64,000 nt of DNA from Arcuatula senhousia (GCA_963971305.1 OZ020307.1:59951702-60015701), one strand, 5' to 3'; positions 1 through 11,708 are shown, counted from the first letter of the stretch. Translations and numbers: made by a program. The notes: generated by a model from the sequence alone, not told the origin.

Positions 1-805
1 AAGTTCTTTAACGGAGTAAGTTTGCAATCTTATTATATACCCTAGGACCTCTCCCTGTATTCACAGAAAAAAAAGATACATTAATGGCCAAAAAGATTTT
101 CAGTTTTAAATGCAAATTACTATAGTAACCATCCCCAATTGCTGCAAATTTAAGTTATACAATCTTTCAAGAAGAAAAAAACCTTGTTAATTTCATGGAT
201 GTTAGCTTCAGTTCCTGAAAAGCGACTGGACCATTTATGTATAATGGAAGCCGGATTTCCTAGCTAAATGATGGCCTTAAAAGGTTAAATTGAACAGGAA
301 ACTTCTATCTACTTATTGCTTACAAAACAGACGCTGTCTAATAATTAATCATTCAAAGAAGATTACAGAAGATGACAAAATACCAAGTGTGATATTGCTT
401 AGGAAAAAAAAAATTCTTGTTTTGATTAGATATAAAACATGACTGTCAGCTTGTAATTAACAACCACACCTTTAGGAAGAAATCATTATCTAGAACATTT
501 TTGAACTGTTGTATAAGATGAAGCAACAGGAAGATTTGTTATGGCACGATTAATCCTTATTTTTTTGTTGGTAATATTGATCAAAGAAGATTATTTCTAT
601 ATATGGTCTTTTAATGACTTTGTTTATTTATATTTCTTGCCTTGAAAATGTACACAAAATTTTAATATCAAATTTCAAAGTCTTGATGAAGATGGTTAAA
701 GAGTCAATTGTTTTTTTTTTTCTATTTACCATAAAGAAGGGTTAAAAGATGTAAGTCAAACCAATGGATAGACATTTTCAAGAAACAAGAGTTAACACTA
801 AAGTA
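1..805. other. AT-rich DNA, nothing recognised
   Basis: No frame, splice pair or repeat boundary that I can support. Short homopolymer runs only. Confidence 0.5.
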
Positions 806-1684
806 TGTCTCGCCTGCCGGCACCATCAGAAACAATTATTCTTTCTTACTTCCACTATATTTTGAATTTACATGGATTTTCAGTTTCTGAGATCAAAAGA
901 TGTTTATAGAACTTAAACATTGCAAATATATGCAATAAAAATAATCAAAGTCACTCAATTGGAAAATCAAGGTCAAAGTCAAAAGATGGGGATGCAACTG
1001 AACTAAGCTACTACTGGGGCATATGTAAACCAAGTTTCATCAACCTAGGACCTATAGTTCTTGAGATATGGAGGTGCTCGCAAAACTTTTTCATTGCTAT
1101 TATATGTATTGAAAATTGTCAAAGTCACTCAACCGAAAAATCAAGGTCGAGGTCAAAAGATGGGGATGTAACTGTGGTAAGCTACTACTTGGGCATATGC
1201 ATACCAAGTTTCATCAACCTAGGACCTATAGTTCTTGAGATATGGAGGTGCTCGCAAAACTTTTCCATTGCTATTATATGTATTGAAAATTGTCAAAGTC
1301 ACTCAACCGGAAAATTAAGGTCGAGGTCAAAAGATGGGGATGCAACTGAGCTAAGCTACTACTGGGGCATATGCATACCAAGTTTCATCAACCTAGGATC
1401 TATAGTTCTTGAGATATGGAGGTGCTCGCAAAACTTTTTCATTGCTATTTTATGTATTGAAAATTGTTAAAGTCACTCAACCTGAAAATCAAGGTCAAGG
1501 TCAAAAGATGGGGATGCAACTGTGCTAAGCTGCTACTGGGGCATATGCATACCAAGTTTCATCAACCCAGGACCTATAGTTCTTGAGATATGGAGGTGCT
1601 CATAAAACTTTTCTAAAAAGTTAACGCCGCCGCCGCCGCCGGTAAAGTAACACCTATGTCCCGCTCTGCTTCGCAGGCGAGACA
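806..1684. mobile_element. TIR element with internal 174-bp tandem repeat
   Basis: The element is bounded by a perfect 12-bp inverted repeat, TGTCTCGCCTGC (806-817 and 1673-1684). Between them lie four copies of a 174-bp unit (phase points 981, 1155, 1329, 1503), each containing the block ACCAAGTTTCATCAACC and the phrase ATATGGAGGTGCTCG. A CCG microsatellite (about 1625-1642) precedes the 3' end. Core repeats, then a microsatellite, then an end structure is the layout of bivalve pearl/HINE-type non-autonomous elements. The open frame across the repeats (1174-1470) exists because 174 is divisible by three; I do not consider it a gene. Confidence 0.7.
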
Positions 1685-1762
1685 AAAATGATTTAATTAT
1701 TCAACTCATCTACATTACCAGAATTCAAGAGGACAATTCATAGCTATGCATAGTGTTATAAA

Positions 1763-2515
1763 CAAAATAAAGAAGGAATGTGTCCATGGGACACGGATGC
1801 CCCCGCTAGGCCCCAAACAGGAAGTAGATGTCTGACAGACATGAAAGTCGCTTAGGACATACAGTTTGTCATACTGAACCATCCTACCAAGTTTCAAATC
1901 ATTCTCATGTATGGTTCCTGAGAAAATCTTGACAGAAATTTTCAAGTCATGTTCACATATTTTCCAATCAGCCTAAGTCCCAAACAGGAAGTAGATGTCC
2001 GACAGGTCTCAAAATCGCTTAGGACATACTGTTTATCATACTGAACCATCCTACCAAGTTTCAAGTCATTCTCATGTACGGTTGCTAAGAAAAGCTTGAC
2101 GGAAATTTTCATAGTTTCACATGGCCTAAGTCCCAAACAGAAAGTAGATTTCCGACAGGTCTCAAAATCGCTTAGGACGTACTGTTTGTCATACTGAACC
2201 ATCCTACCAAGTTTCAAGTCATTCTCATGTACGGTTGCTGAGAAAAGCTTGACGGAAATTTTCATAGTCATGTTCACATATTTTCACATTGCCTAAGTCC
2301 AAAACAGGAAGTAGATGTCCGACAGATCTCAAAATCACTTAGGACGTACTGTTTGTCATACTGAACCATCCTACCAAGTTTCAAGTCATTCTCATGTACG
2401 GTTGCTGAGAAAAGCTTGACGGAAATTGGTACGGACGGACGTACGGGACGTACGTACGGACGGACATGAGTAAAACTTAATGCCCCCCGACATGTCGTCG
2501 CGGGGGCATAAAAAT
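1763..2515 (+). mobile_element. Pearl/HINE-like element, family B copy 1
   Basis: It starts with a block containing AAGAAGGAATGTGTCC and ends just after a hairpin (2481-2508, arms TGCCCCCCGAC and GTCGCGGGGGCA). The 5' ATGCCCCCGC (1797-1806) is the exact inverse of the 3' GCGGGGGCAT (2500-2509). In between are four core units (GGAAGTAGATG phase points 1821, 1988, 2141, 2308; spacing 153-167 bp), then an ACGG/ACGT microsatellite at about 2430-2465. This matches pearl elements described from bivalves and interpreted as Helentron-related (established knowledge). The family assignment is inference. Minus-strand open frames in it are repeat shadows. Confidence 0.75.
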
Positions 2516-2752
2516 TAGAATCAAGACATCAAGATGACAACTCAAACCCTGAATAAATACGATGCAGGACCAATACTGGTATAGATGTATAACCCTGTTA
2601 TAGCTGAAGAAAAATAATGCTTTAAGACATCATTTTATGGTCTCATGTTAATTTCATAAAGACATCAGAATTCTTGGTGATGCTTTGGTATTTTATTGTT
2701 CATTTGTAATTGTATTGATTAGAAAATAATAATGATAACGCCTTCATTCTCA

Positions 2753-3130
2753 TTAAAATTTAATCCCATTCTCATTCTGGCATATTGGTCCTGAAATAAA
2801 TTCTGAGATTTCTATAATAAACTGAGAAGTTGACATTATTAGAGGAATTCTTAGGACTTGATTAATCAGACTCCATAAAAACTGATTATCGAAAATCCAA
2901 AACAAACTCCCACGATTTTGACCTCCGATTTGATTAATTTCATCGAAATGGTGTAGCGTGAAAATTAGCTGCGGTAAAAGTAAATAAGTCTGGTTGGGCA
3001 GTCTATCTGATAGCGTTAGAACATTATTCATTGATATAAATTCATTCTTTAGATCATCAATGAGACTTGGATTACATAACTCTGTGATTTGTGAATGAGT
3101 TTCATGAGTCCTGGGAACCAAGAGAGACTG
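2753..3130 (-). other. Long open frame of uncertain meaning
   Basis: A minus-strand frame of about 125 codons starts just after a CAATTTCAG acceptor-like site near 3130 and ends in TAA at 2753. It includes LCNPSLIDDLKNEFISMNN and LFWIFDNQFLWSLINQ. There is no ATG at the start and no recognised domain. A run of this length is expected about once or twice by chance in a window of this size and composition, so it is listed only as a possible exon. Confidence 0.2.
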
Positions 3131-4039
3131 AAATTGAATTGAATGGTTTTGAAAGCATTAAGAGAATTAATAGATAACTTCTCAATTTTGCATTGAATTT
3201 CGTGTAATCAAAGTCAATTTTAAGTCCATGTAATCGTATTACATGAAAGCTTGTGTTCTGACATGTGAATCGAGATATAGAAATCATTTCGTACAATTTT
3301 TAACTGTTTCTTGGATTTTATCAAATCAAATGTTTGTAGATGATGTTTATATATAAATGTTATAAAAAAGGCACAAATTCAGAGGATGGGGTAACCAGCA
3401 CATGCCCCCTTTAAAAATTGAAAATTTGTTAAAAATTTGTCATATAATCTTGATTTTCTGGAAAAATTCCCCTTGGATATTGCTAATATTTTTTCAATGC
3501 CCCCCTCTAAAATCAAATCCTGGACTGCGCCTGCAAGAGACTCATATATAAGAGGAGTCCCATGTCTTCTATCATTTTATCTGATATATATATATATTCA
3601 CTGGCCAAGTCAGTAAGGGCAAAATGTGCCTTGGCAGGACAGATGTCCTTAAAAATCACTTCTTGGTTGCTAACTTTAAAAATTTTGAAATCAGAATTTG
3701 ATTATTTCTTAAATTCTTTGAGGCTTCATTTCATATTCATTATAAAAAAAGACCTAAAAATCTGGAAAACCTGTGAAAATCATGATTGTTGGCAGCCCTG
3801 AACAAATGGCATACCAGTAGCAATTTTTTTCTTAAAAAGACATAAGAAAAGGGTAAGGGGCATTTGGCCTCAGAACAGAGAGTTTGGTTTTTAAGTATAT
3901 ATTATGAAGAAGTCCCTTTCTTCCTGAATATTTCAATAAGAGTGAAAAAATATTAGAATTGAGTTATAAGGATACTTCTTTTTATTTTGCAAGAATGCAC
4001 CATTAATGTTATTCAATATTTCAGAGAGAGACACTACAG

Positions 4040-4200
4040 ATTCTCAATTGTCTGCATTTATTTGGATGAACATCTTGAAATTAAGACTAAAGGAAGACTT
4101 TTAATGAAACTCTATGACGAATATGATGGTAACATTTGCTTCTGGTGAAGTACCATTCCGTCTGATCAAGCTTACAATGCATATTCTGTCTGATCTAGCT
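4040..4200 (+). pseudogene. Short decayed reverse transcriptase fragment
   Basis: A plus-strand reading of 4055-4175 gives YLDEHLEIKTKGRLLMKLYD followed, after a stop, by TIPSDQAYNAYSV. This parallels the LDLTLEFDPGGHLSTKIYNK to SNIPTSPAYGVYIS stretch of the relic at 19.7-20.5 kb. It is a stop-ridden remnant of the same family. The longer frame at 4114-4347 is in another frame and not meaningful. Confidence 0.45.
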
Positions 4201-4599
4201 TACAAAGCAGGACATTTCACACTGCCTTCAGCTGTTTCAAATGATTTTGTCAGCCTTTCTAACAGACAACATCCAGATACCTTACTCCCATCTACAACAT
4301 ATCCCTATTATCACATGGGAGTTATGGCACAAATTGATTTTTGTTAGTTCATCCAGAAACTAGGTTAGTTATATTTTTCTGATTCATTATAGCAAGGTTT
4401 CCTCATTGACATTTTTTTGCAAATAAATTGGTCTTATTTCAAAACAATTTTTAATATTTATCAACAATGCTCAGCAAACTTGGTTTATATGTATTTGAAT
4501 GATAAAAATATGTTTTTCATCTGATAAAGATTTATGTTCAAAGGGGAATAATTCAGTTTATATGTTTTGTTTTACCATCTGCCAAATAAAAAGCTACGC

Positions 4600-5500
4600 C
4601 GAGCGCAGCATGATACGACCGCAACATGTTGAATCCTGTACATTTGAAGCCCAATATGGATAGTCTATTGCCTTGGAAACATGCATCCCATGGTGGACTC
4701 ATAAAGCTTTTTGACACATGCATTCTGTGGTGGACTTTCAATGGCATATTGCATATTTGACATAAAACTATTTATGTCAATCACATAAGATTTATTGTGA
4801 AAAATGTGAAAATGGTAAGGGCCACAAACCAAAAATGCATTAAGAAGCTTCATTTAGTGGATATAATCATCATATTAAAACTGCAAAACAATTGGTTGGC
4901 CAACTACAACTGAATTTTTTGTGTAAAACTATTTTCCTTAACAGACTATTAAAATGGCGTTTTTAGCCCCTTTGACCCCTATTTCCTCAAAAACGGCAAA
5001 AGATATTGCAAATTTGATTAAAAAATGCAAGCAGGGATTTTCACAAGGATTCTAATGAAAAAAAGATTTTGAAAATCGGACCAAATATAAAAAAGTTGAT
5101 TTTTTGGGTGTGGCCTATCTTTGGCCCCCTGTATTAATGTAACGGTGCAGTATATATTATAATCATTGACACATTTAGTTAACAGAATTAATTGAGGAAT
5201 TCAATAAAAAAAGAATTTTCAAAATTGAATGAATAACAAACATTCTACAACAGTTTTGTCAATACACCTATTTTAGCCCCTTTTGGCCCTTTTTTTCTAA
5301 AACGGTAGGGGCCACAAACTTGAAATGCAATAGGAAGCTTTCTTTAGTGATTACAAACATCATATCAAAATTTCATAACAATCGGTTAATATTTACTCAA
5401 GTTATCGCACAGAAACCAAATGTCCCCAGACGACAACAACTACGACGACGACATCGCCATACCATTATACGATTGCAAAAATTTTGCGGTCGTATAAAAA
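4600..5500 (+). mobile_element. Pearl/HINE-like element, family D
   Basis: The 5' ATACGACCGCAA (4613-4624) is the exact inverse of TTGCGGTCGTAT (5484-5495). The 3' end is a hairpin (about 5464-5497). Two core copies start GGCCACAAAC (about 4817 and 5308), with AGCCCCTTT blocks between. An ACGACGACG microsatellite (about 5430-5450) precedes the hairpin. The architecture matches family B, but the sequence is different. Confidence 0.65.
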
Positions 5501-5680
5501 CTGAAAATACAAGAATATGCCCAAAAAGCATCATGCCCCATCTCACAACATTTGGTAAGGACCCACGAACAGACAGACGAACAAATGACAGATGAATGAA
5601 CAAACAAACAAACAAGCAAACAGTCGAACAGACCTGAAAACTATATACCCCCTACTTCCATAGAGAGGGGGAGTAAAAAC
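5500..5680 (+). repeat. Simple repeat and hairpin, probable element 3' end
   Basis: A stretch of GAACAGACAGACGAAC followed by CAAA repeats leads into a hairpin with arms TATACCCCCTAC and GAGGGGGAGTA (about 5643-5676). It resembles the 3' end of another pearl-like element, with its own 5' part missing or replaced by the element ending at 5500. Confidence 0.4.
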
Positions 5681-5984
5681 TTTAATATTTAATTCTGTTA
5701 GTTTCCAATATCAAATAACAATAAAACTTACAATTTTGTGGCAATTTCACATTTTTGAATTTGTGTGGAAAAGGCTACAGATGAAATTGGTATTCAAAGT
5801 CATATTTGATGTAAGGGCTTAATGTTTGTCATAATATCATATGGTTGGGATAGGAATGCATCATAATATATTTTTTAACTATTGGAAATTGCTTGTCAGA
5901 AATTGTAATTGTAATTTTCAAGATGCTGACATACTTGTTAAATCTAGTGTCCTAAAAACAAGAACTGAAGGATATATGAACTAC

Positions 5985-6215
5985 AACTTCAAAGTCCAAA
6001 ATGGAAAAAGATATCATTAAACAGGAAGCAGTTGAGCAAGAGACCTGAAATCAAACATTATGGGACCCCACCCTAATGTGAGCAAAATATCACGTGGCTG
6101 TGATTAGCAGTTGTTGAACAAAATTCTTCACTGCCTGCCGACCCACGCCCCCGCTGCAGAAAGTTCGCCAATTTATAACCCTGATTTATCATTCTGTGAA
6201 ATCCAGCCAATTTTA
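5985..6215 (+). repeat. Family I core repeat, copy 1
   Basis: It begins near AAAGTCCAAAATGG and includes AAACAGGAAG, GACCTGAAAT, TGGGACCCCACCC and ATATCACGTGG in order. The same ordered blocks recur at 9626-9780, 12320-12500, 12851-13030, 14575-14720, 35477-35965 (two copies) and 52461-52640. The unit is about 230 bp; no gene is present. Confidence 0.6.
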
Positions 6216-6904
6216 TGTTAAATCCCATATTCTAACTAATGGGAAGTGTTTCAAAAAGCTTTGTGATTTTTTCGTATTGCACATTGACTCTCCTAAAATT
6301 AGTTTGAATAACTCTAATGAATACTTTGCTGATAAACTACTGAAGAGTTTCCAACATTACTTTTTCTTGCAAAATACGCCTTCATTCGCAGAATTGTTTT
6401 CTATATAATTGCAAGAATGTTAAGCAATTCATTACATGTTTGATTAAACAAATTAAGTAAAAGCAATGAATCTAAAATAACAATTAAAGGTTGATTATAA
6501 TTTTTTCATGTGATAAAAAGAATAGTTGTTATTATGTACAAAGGGAAATAATTCTGTTGATAAAGATTACAGATTTCTTAACATCTTGTCACAAATTGTT
6601 TTTTGTTCAATTTCCTTTCATGAAACAAATCTTTAAACAGTTAAATTCCATGGCTCTTCATGTTTTAATGTCAGATTTTACTAATTACATGTTCATTTAC
6701 ATTTAACAGGTTAGTTGTTTGGAATGTTTAGAGAGCAGTTTGTCACACATAAACCCTACTTTTTATTTCAACCTTTTAACACTGATATTTAGGACTGACT
6801 CTGTATACACATAATAGACAGGCCTGGTGTCCTTTACATTTAAAAGCCAACATTCCCTTTTTCATTCTTGTTTATTTGGATAACTGTTTATTTTAAAGAC
6901 TTAC

Positions 6905-6970
6905 TTGTTCACACAAGAAAGGCATGTCAGCTGATCTGTATGTTCAGAGGCAGGGCTCACTGGCTCATCA
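6905..6970 (-). CDS. Duplicated short cassette exon (2c)
   Basis: This is the third copy of the 66-base exon, with acceptor ATCCCCAG before 6970 and donor GTAAG after 6905. It has the same phase and the same predicted peptide as 2a and 2b. It differs from 2a at four bases and from 2b at six, all synonymous. It could be an alternative exon or be included in tandem. If the donor is not used, translation ends VNK-stop, and an AATAAA-like hexamer follows 14-20 bases later, so it could also serve as a terminal exon. No further exon of this gene could be identified between 6900 and the window start. Confidence 0.6.
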
Positions 6971-7025
6971 CTGGGGATAAAATCTTCACTTAAAACAACA
7001 TGTTAGATATGTTTTCATTACTTAC

Positions 7026-7091
7026 TTGTTAACACACGACAGACAGGTCAGCTGATCTGTATGTTCAGAGGCAGGACTCACTGGCTCATCA
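7026..7091 (-). CDS. Duplicated short cassette exon (2b)
   Basis: This 66-base exon (22 codons) is a copy of the 3' half of the exon at 7144-7266. It starts after a TTTTATCCCCAG acceptor and ends before GTAAG. It begins with T and ends with AA, so it keeps the same phase on both sides and could be spliced in, skipped or substituted without a frameshift. Its peptide is identical to that of the other two copies (DEPVSP to LTCLSCVN). It differs from 2a at five bases, all synonymous third positions. The sequence upstream of the acceptor has a stop in frame, so the full-length 2a form is not preserved here. Confidence 0.65.
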
Positions 7092-7143
7092 CTGGGGATA
7101 AAATGGCTTCAAAAAGACACGTTTTCTATTTTTTTAGACTTAC

Positions 7144-7266
7144 TTGTTGACACAAGAAAGGCAGGTCAGCTGATCTGTATGTTCAGAGGCAGGACTCACT
7201 GGCTCGTCACTGGGGATAAAATCTTCAAAGCAGTACAGTTCTGGCTCTGACTGGTCTATTGGGGGA
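7144..7266 (-). CDS. Second coding exon (long copy, 2a) of the same gene
   Basis: On the minus strand a TATTTTTTCAG acceptor precedes 7266 and a GTAAGTC donor follows 7144. The exon is 123 bases, a multiple of three, and opens in the phase left by the exon at 11976-12122. It encodes an acidic stretch PPIDQSEPELYCFEDFIPS, then DEPVSPASEHTDQ, then LTCLSCVN with a CxxC pair. Inside it, the coding bases for IPS read ATCCCCAG and look like a second acceptor at 7209; the two shorter downstream copies start at exactly that point. If the intron were retained, the frame would stop at once (AAC AAG TAA). No known domain is recognised. Confidence 0.7.
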
Positions 7267-7399
7267 CTGAAAAAATAAGAAAAAATGACCTCAACAAATT
7301 AATAAAACTGAGAAAAGTAGTATACAAGTATGCTAGATGCTCTTAGACCCAGGAATGCCAATGAAGGCTAATTGAACAAGATTGTTACGGGTAGCCATG

Positions 7400-7985
7400 T
7401 GTCCCCCGCCGCAGCATAAAAGCTGTGTGGTATGTCAATTCCAGCGATATATACCTGAGAAACATTAGAAATAGGTTGTCAAAATATGGGATGATCACCT
7501 ACTATCAGTACCCTATCAGTGTGTAAAGTTTCAGTAACATCAGTTCAGTAGTATCGGAGGAGTTGCACCCACAAAAATGTTTGACATGACAAAGTCCCAT
7601 TTTTTTGACCGGAAAATCACAAATTCGTAAATAACTCAAAAACTGTAAATATTATTTCAAAATTTTTCTTCATATTATTATAGAGTACCTTTTGCTAAAT
7701 CAGCCTACAAAATTTCTGAACCCTGTGCACCTAGGTAACCGAGATATTGGATGTCCTATATTTTGACCTTTCCTTCCCTATTTCCATGGAAACAGCTGCC
7801 ATTTTGAAAATTTCAAATATGGGATGATCACCTACTAATAGTACCCTATCAGTGTGTTAAGTGTCAGCAACATCCATTCAGTAGTGTCCGAGGAGTTGCA
7901 CCCACAAAAAACGTGACGGACGGATGGACAGACGGACGGATGGAGACCATTACTAAGTCCCTCCGACGCGTTGCGGCGGGGGACA
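7400..7985 (+). mobile_element. Pearl/HINE-like element, family C
   Basis: A perfect 14-bp inverted repeat, TGTCCCCCGCCGCA (7400-7413) and its complement (7972-7985), bounds the element. Two core blocks starting GGGATGATCACCTACTA are 333 bp apart (about 7488 and 7821). A GACGGACGGATGG microsatellite (7915-7953) precedes a 3' hairpin. It sits in the intron between the exons at 7266 and 11976. Minus-strand frame 7864-8055 is a repeat shadow. Confidence 0.7.
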
Positions 7986-7989
7986 ATAA

Positions 7990-8845
7990 CGGGCATCTAC
8001 CAGATCTGTCATTCTTCAATGGTTTCCTATGTATTCTACCAAAAATCTTTTCCATAATTGAAAACTAATTCCATTAGAGGGTTTACTGGACAGAAGGAAA
8101 AAAGACACATATAAATATAAAAGCATCAAAATAAAACAATTAAGCATCCTTAATTTATATTTACAAGGTTTGAAATGAGCTACATTGAAAAATTTGTCAG
8201 TTCTGTCATTGTTATCTCCCTTATACTGATTTCACTTCTTAATGGACACTGTCTAAAACGAGATCAACAAATAACAGCACATGCACATCTGAAGAAAACT
8301 TTTAAGATTTGTCAGGATATCATTTAAGTCATGCAGTCAATCAAGTCTTGTTCAGACATTATTATCAGACTACAATAGAAAATAATGAGATGTGGAATAA
8401 GTGTACACGACACAGCCCACAATCAAGTGGAAATTCAGAAAAACCACAATGAACAACTGCCAGAAGCCTTCAATGAGGCTAACAGACACTTTGAATTAAA
8501 ACTGAATTTTTAAATCTTAGTCCCTTTTACTTATATTGAGAGAAATTCTTGCACAATGCTTGATAAAGCTGGTGCATAAATACCATCTCGGCATCTGACT
8601 AATTTTTAAAATACTGCCGTAAAAGTTATAAATGACATATAAAAATTAAATAGTAATTTTGCATTCCCATTGACATGAAACTAATTTACCTACCACAATA
8701 AGGTTATCAGTTATGACTTTGTAACTTTACAGATTTTCTGAGACAGTAAATGTAACATAGTCCTATAACAGTCATTTATCTAATTCTGTCTGCAACACAG
8801 ATACAACCACAAAAAACTTAGTGGACCACAAATCAAATAATATGC
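7990..8845. other. Intron-like DNA, nothing recognised
   Basis: It lies between the family C and family L repeats, inside the intron joining the exons at 7266 and 11976. AT-rich, with no frame or repeat I can support. The same holds for 9780-10540 and 11340-11570. Confidence 0.5.
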
Positions 8846-8861
8846 GAGCGTAGCGAGCTCT

Positions 8862-9060
8862 CTAATGTAGAGAGTATGCCAAATTGCCGAGACTCAAAAT
8901 ACTATGGAAGAAAAATCGTTCTGTCACCGGAAACATTCGATTTTCGGAAGTTTTTGAAAATGTCTGCGCGTGCTGAAAAATTGCGGGAAATAGTAATACA
9001 TCGTCCCAAATTATCTTGTCCCAGACATTATTCGAAATTTTCAATGGAATTATCTACGCG
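8862..9060 (+). repeat. Family L dispersed repeat, copy 1
   Basis: It shares ATGGAAGAAAAATC, GGAAACATTC and GTTTTTGAAAATGTCTG blocks, in order, with the inverted copy at 14100-14285. Frames on both strands through it (8862-9136) lack conservation between the copies and are taken as shadows. Confidence 0.55.
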
Positions 9061-9130
9061 AGCTTTAAAGGCAATGTCTTTCTCATATTATTTTAAATAT
9101 AAACATATTCTTCTAAAGTTCTGTCAAAGT

Positions 9131-9626
9131 AAATAAAGAAGGAATGTGTCCATGGGACACAGATGCCCCCTCTAGGCCTCAAACAGGAAGTAGATGTCCG
9201 GCAGACCTGAAAGTCCCTAAGGACATACAGTTTGTCATACTGAACCATCCTACCAAGTTTCAAATCATACCCATGTACAGTGTCTGACAGGTCTCAAAAT
9301 TGCTTAGGACCTATAGTTTGTCAAACTGAACAATCCTAGTAAATTTCAAATCATTCTGATGTATGGTTACTGAGAAAAGCTTGACAGAAATTTTCAAAGT
9401 CATGTTTACATATTTTCACATCGGCCTAAGTCCCAAACAGGAAGTAGATGTCCGACAGGTCTCAAAATCACTTAGGACATATAGTTTGTCATACTGAACA
9501 ATCCTATTAAGTTTCAAATTATTCTCATGTATGGTTCCTGAGAAAAGCTTGACAGAAATTCGGACGGACGGACAGACATGAGTAAAACTTAATGCCCCCC
9601 ACATGTCGTCGCGGGGGAATAAAAAT
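9131..9626 (+). mobile_element. Pearl/HINE-like element, family B copy 2
   Basis: Same start block, core units, GGAC microsatellite (about 9560-9576) and 3' hairpin as the element at 1763-2515, but with fewer core units and a degraded second unit. It lies immediately downstream of the family L repeat at about 8862-9060. Confidence 0.75.
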
Positions 9627-9780
9627 GGTCAGAATTTGATTAACAGGAAGTCAGTGAACGACAGACCTGAAATCTACTCTTTATTGCACCCAAAGTTGAT
9701 GCTGTTTACCAAATATCAAGTGGGAATGATAAGAAGTTGCTGAGAAAACTGTTCACAAAATCACAGATTTGCAATATATA
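9626..9780 (+). repeat. Family I repeat
   Basis: Truncated copy directly following the family B element: AACAGGAAGTCAGTGA, GACCTGAAATC, CCAAATATCAAGTGG and GTTGCTGAGAAAACTG are all present in the family order. Confidence 0.55.
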
Positions 9781-10566
9781 TTTTAAAGTTATAGTATGAG
9801 TATAAGGCTTTTATGCCTTTTTTAAAAACACATTAGCCACACAGAGTAGTCAGTTTAAATGGTAAAGAAAAGTATACAAGCTGGAATTAACCACCAATCC
9901 TGAACAGCCAACTGATTGATCTCATGTTCATGTTCACAAAAAAAAAAAAAAATTCTATGGAAATAAACCTATTTTCCCAGGCCAAAAACAAAAACATCAT
10001 CTTATATAGAATTTGATGTAAGAAAGACAATTCTGGTTTTACAAGAACCACCTTACCAACTCCACTAGATATCTTTATTCAACCTCTACCATTTCATGTT
10101 GACAACCCTATATAAATCCTTTTTTAAAAAAGAAAACAAACCAATTTAAAGATATTTAGCACAGAGAACAATTCATCAATTTCTTACAAAGGTTGTAATT
10201 ATTTTCAGGGCAAGAATACTAATTGTATCAATTAAACGAATGTTTTCTTTTTCAATTATAAAAACATTAGGGTTTTAAATTGTTTAGCAATTTCCAGGAT
10301 AAATATTTAATCATTTGTTAATTTATATTATAAGTGAAAATTAATGGCTTGTTTTGACACTTCAGGACACTGAGATCAAATACCAACCTTTTAAATAATT
10401 CATACCACAATCATAAAAATATCCTGTGTTTGCACAACTAAAATTGACAAATTTATTACTGTTTGTGAGAGCAAGACACTGAAAGAGGGAAGAAAATATG
10501 AAGAAGATTTTATAATAAATTCATACAGGTTTTTATTTTGAAGTTTCAAGGAATAGACATGGTGAT

Positions 10567-10735
10567 GTGTGTTGCATGTATCTTAAAATACTTGATAAAC
10601 AGGAAGTCCATGAATTATGGGCATTAAAAGTACGCAGGATAATGGAAACTGAAAGACAATGGATAGGCCAAAGTGATTCCTGGATGTCACTTTGCAACAC
10701 ATTGCAGGCATCACAAAAATCCTTTAACACTCTAA
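10567..10735 (+). repeat. Family N pearl-like repeat, copy 1
   Basis: Blocks TGCATGTATCTTAAAATA, AAACAGGAAGTCCATGA, AAAGTGATTCCTGGATGTC and CATTGCAGGCATCA match, in order, the element at 41366-41612. Frames on both strands here are shadows. Confidence 0.5.
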
Positions 10736-10745
10736 AATATTTTAC

Positions 10746-11337
10746 AAATAAAGAAGGAATGTGTCCATGGGACACAGATGCCCCCGCTAGGCCCCAAACA
10801 GGAAGTTGATGTCTGACAGACTTGAAAGTCGCTAAGGACATACAGTTTGTGATAATTAACCATCCTACCAAGTTTCAAATCATTCTCATGTACAGTTCCT
10901 GAGAAAAGCTTGACGGAAATTTTTAAAGTCATGTTCACACATTTTCACATCAGCCTAAGTCCAAACAGGAACTAGATGTCCGTCAGGTCTGAAAATCGCT
11001 TAGGACGTATAGTTTGTCATACTGAACCATCCTACCAAGTTTCAAATCATTATCATGTACAGTTCCTGAGAAAAGCTTGACGAAAATTTTCATAGTCATG
11101 GTCACATATTTTCACATTCGCCTAAGTCCCAAACAGGAAGTAGATGTCCGACAGGTCTGCAAATTGCTTAGGACGTATAGTTTGTCCTACTGAACAATCC
11201 TACCAAGTTTCAAATCATTATCATTTATGGTTCCTGAGAAAAGCTTGACGGAAATTTTGTACGGACGGACGTACGGACGGACGTACATGAGTAAAACTTA
11301 ATGCCCCCCGACATGTCGTCGCGGGGGCATAAAAATT
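10746..11337 (+). mobile_element. Pearl/HINE-like element, family B copy 3
   Basis: Third full-length copy, with three core units, an ACGGACGTACGG microsatellite at about 11259-11287 and an intact hairpin ending GCGGGGGCAT. It follows directly on a family N copy (about 10567-10735), so two related elements sit head to tail here. Confidence 0.75.
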
Positions 11338-11574
11338 ATCTGGACTAGTTTGCAGACCCTTCACAAAAAAAAATATTCCAACAGGTGAAATTTATCTTGA
11401 TCATTTAGCCCTTCCCCCCAATTCTAAAGACTGCCTCCCTTCCTCTCGTCTAATAAGTTTTTAATCTCAAACTTAGCTTTTAGGATGTATGTGTACAGTG
11501 TGTCAGTTGCTTCAACATAGTAATTTGGAAACTGATGGTAGAGAATGTCCCAACTTAAACATAGGTTGATACAA

Positions 11575-11708
11575 GGGGCCCTGGAGGGCCCTTGTCCCCC
11601 TTTTTGGCAGAAAAATTTGGTTGAATAAATAGGAAATCATTGAAGCGTGACCCCTCTTAGGCCAGTCAGTGGGCCCCCTCTTTTCAGAATTTCTGGATCT
11701 GCCACTGT
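11575..11708 (+). repeat. Family K short dispersed repeat
   Basis: About 130 bp ending TTTCTGGATCTGCCAC, with internal AAATTTGGTTGAA. Related copies at 41930-42058, 46925-47062 (inverted) and 56453-56582 share the end TTTCTGGATCCGCCAC or a variant, and a paired CTCCCGTTT motif. Confidence 0.5.

Noticed and set aside
1174..1470. 98-codon open frame
   Set aside because: It is the 174-bp repeat read in its frame; both repeat units translate to the same phrase and there are no splice or start signals.
5397..5615. Open frames on both strands around 5320-5615
   Set aside because: They run through the family D 3' end and a simple repeat.
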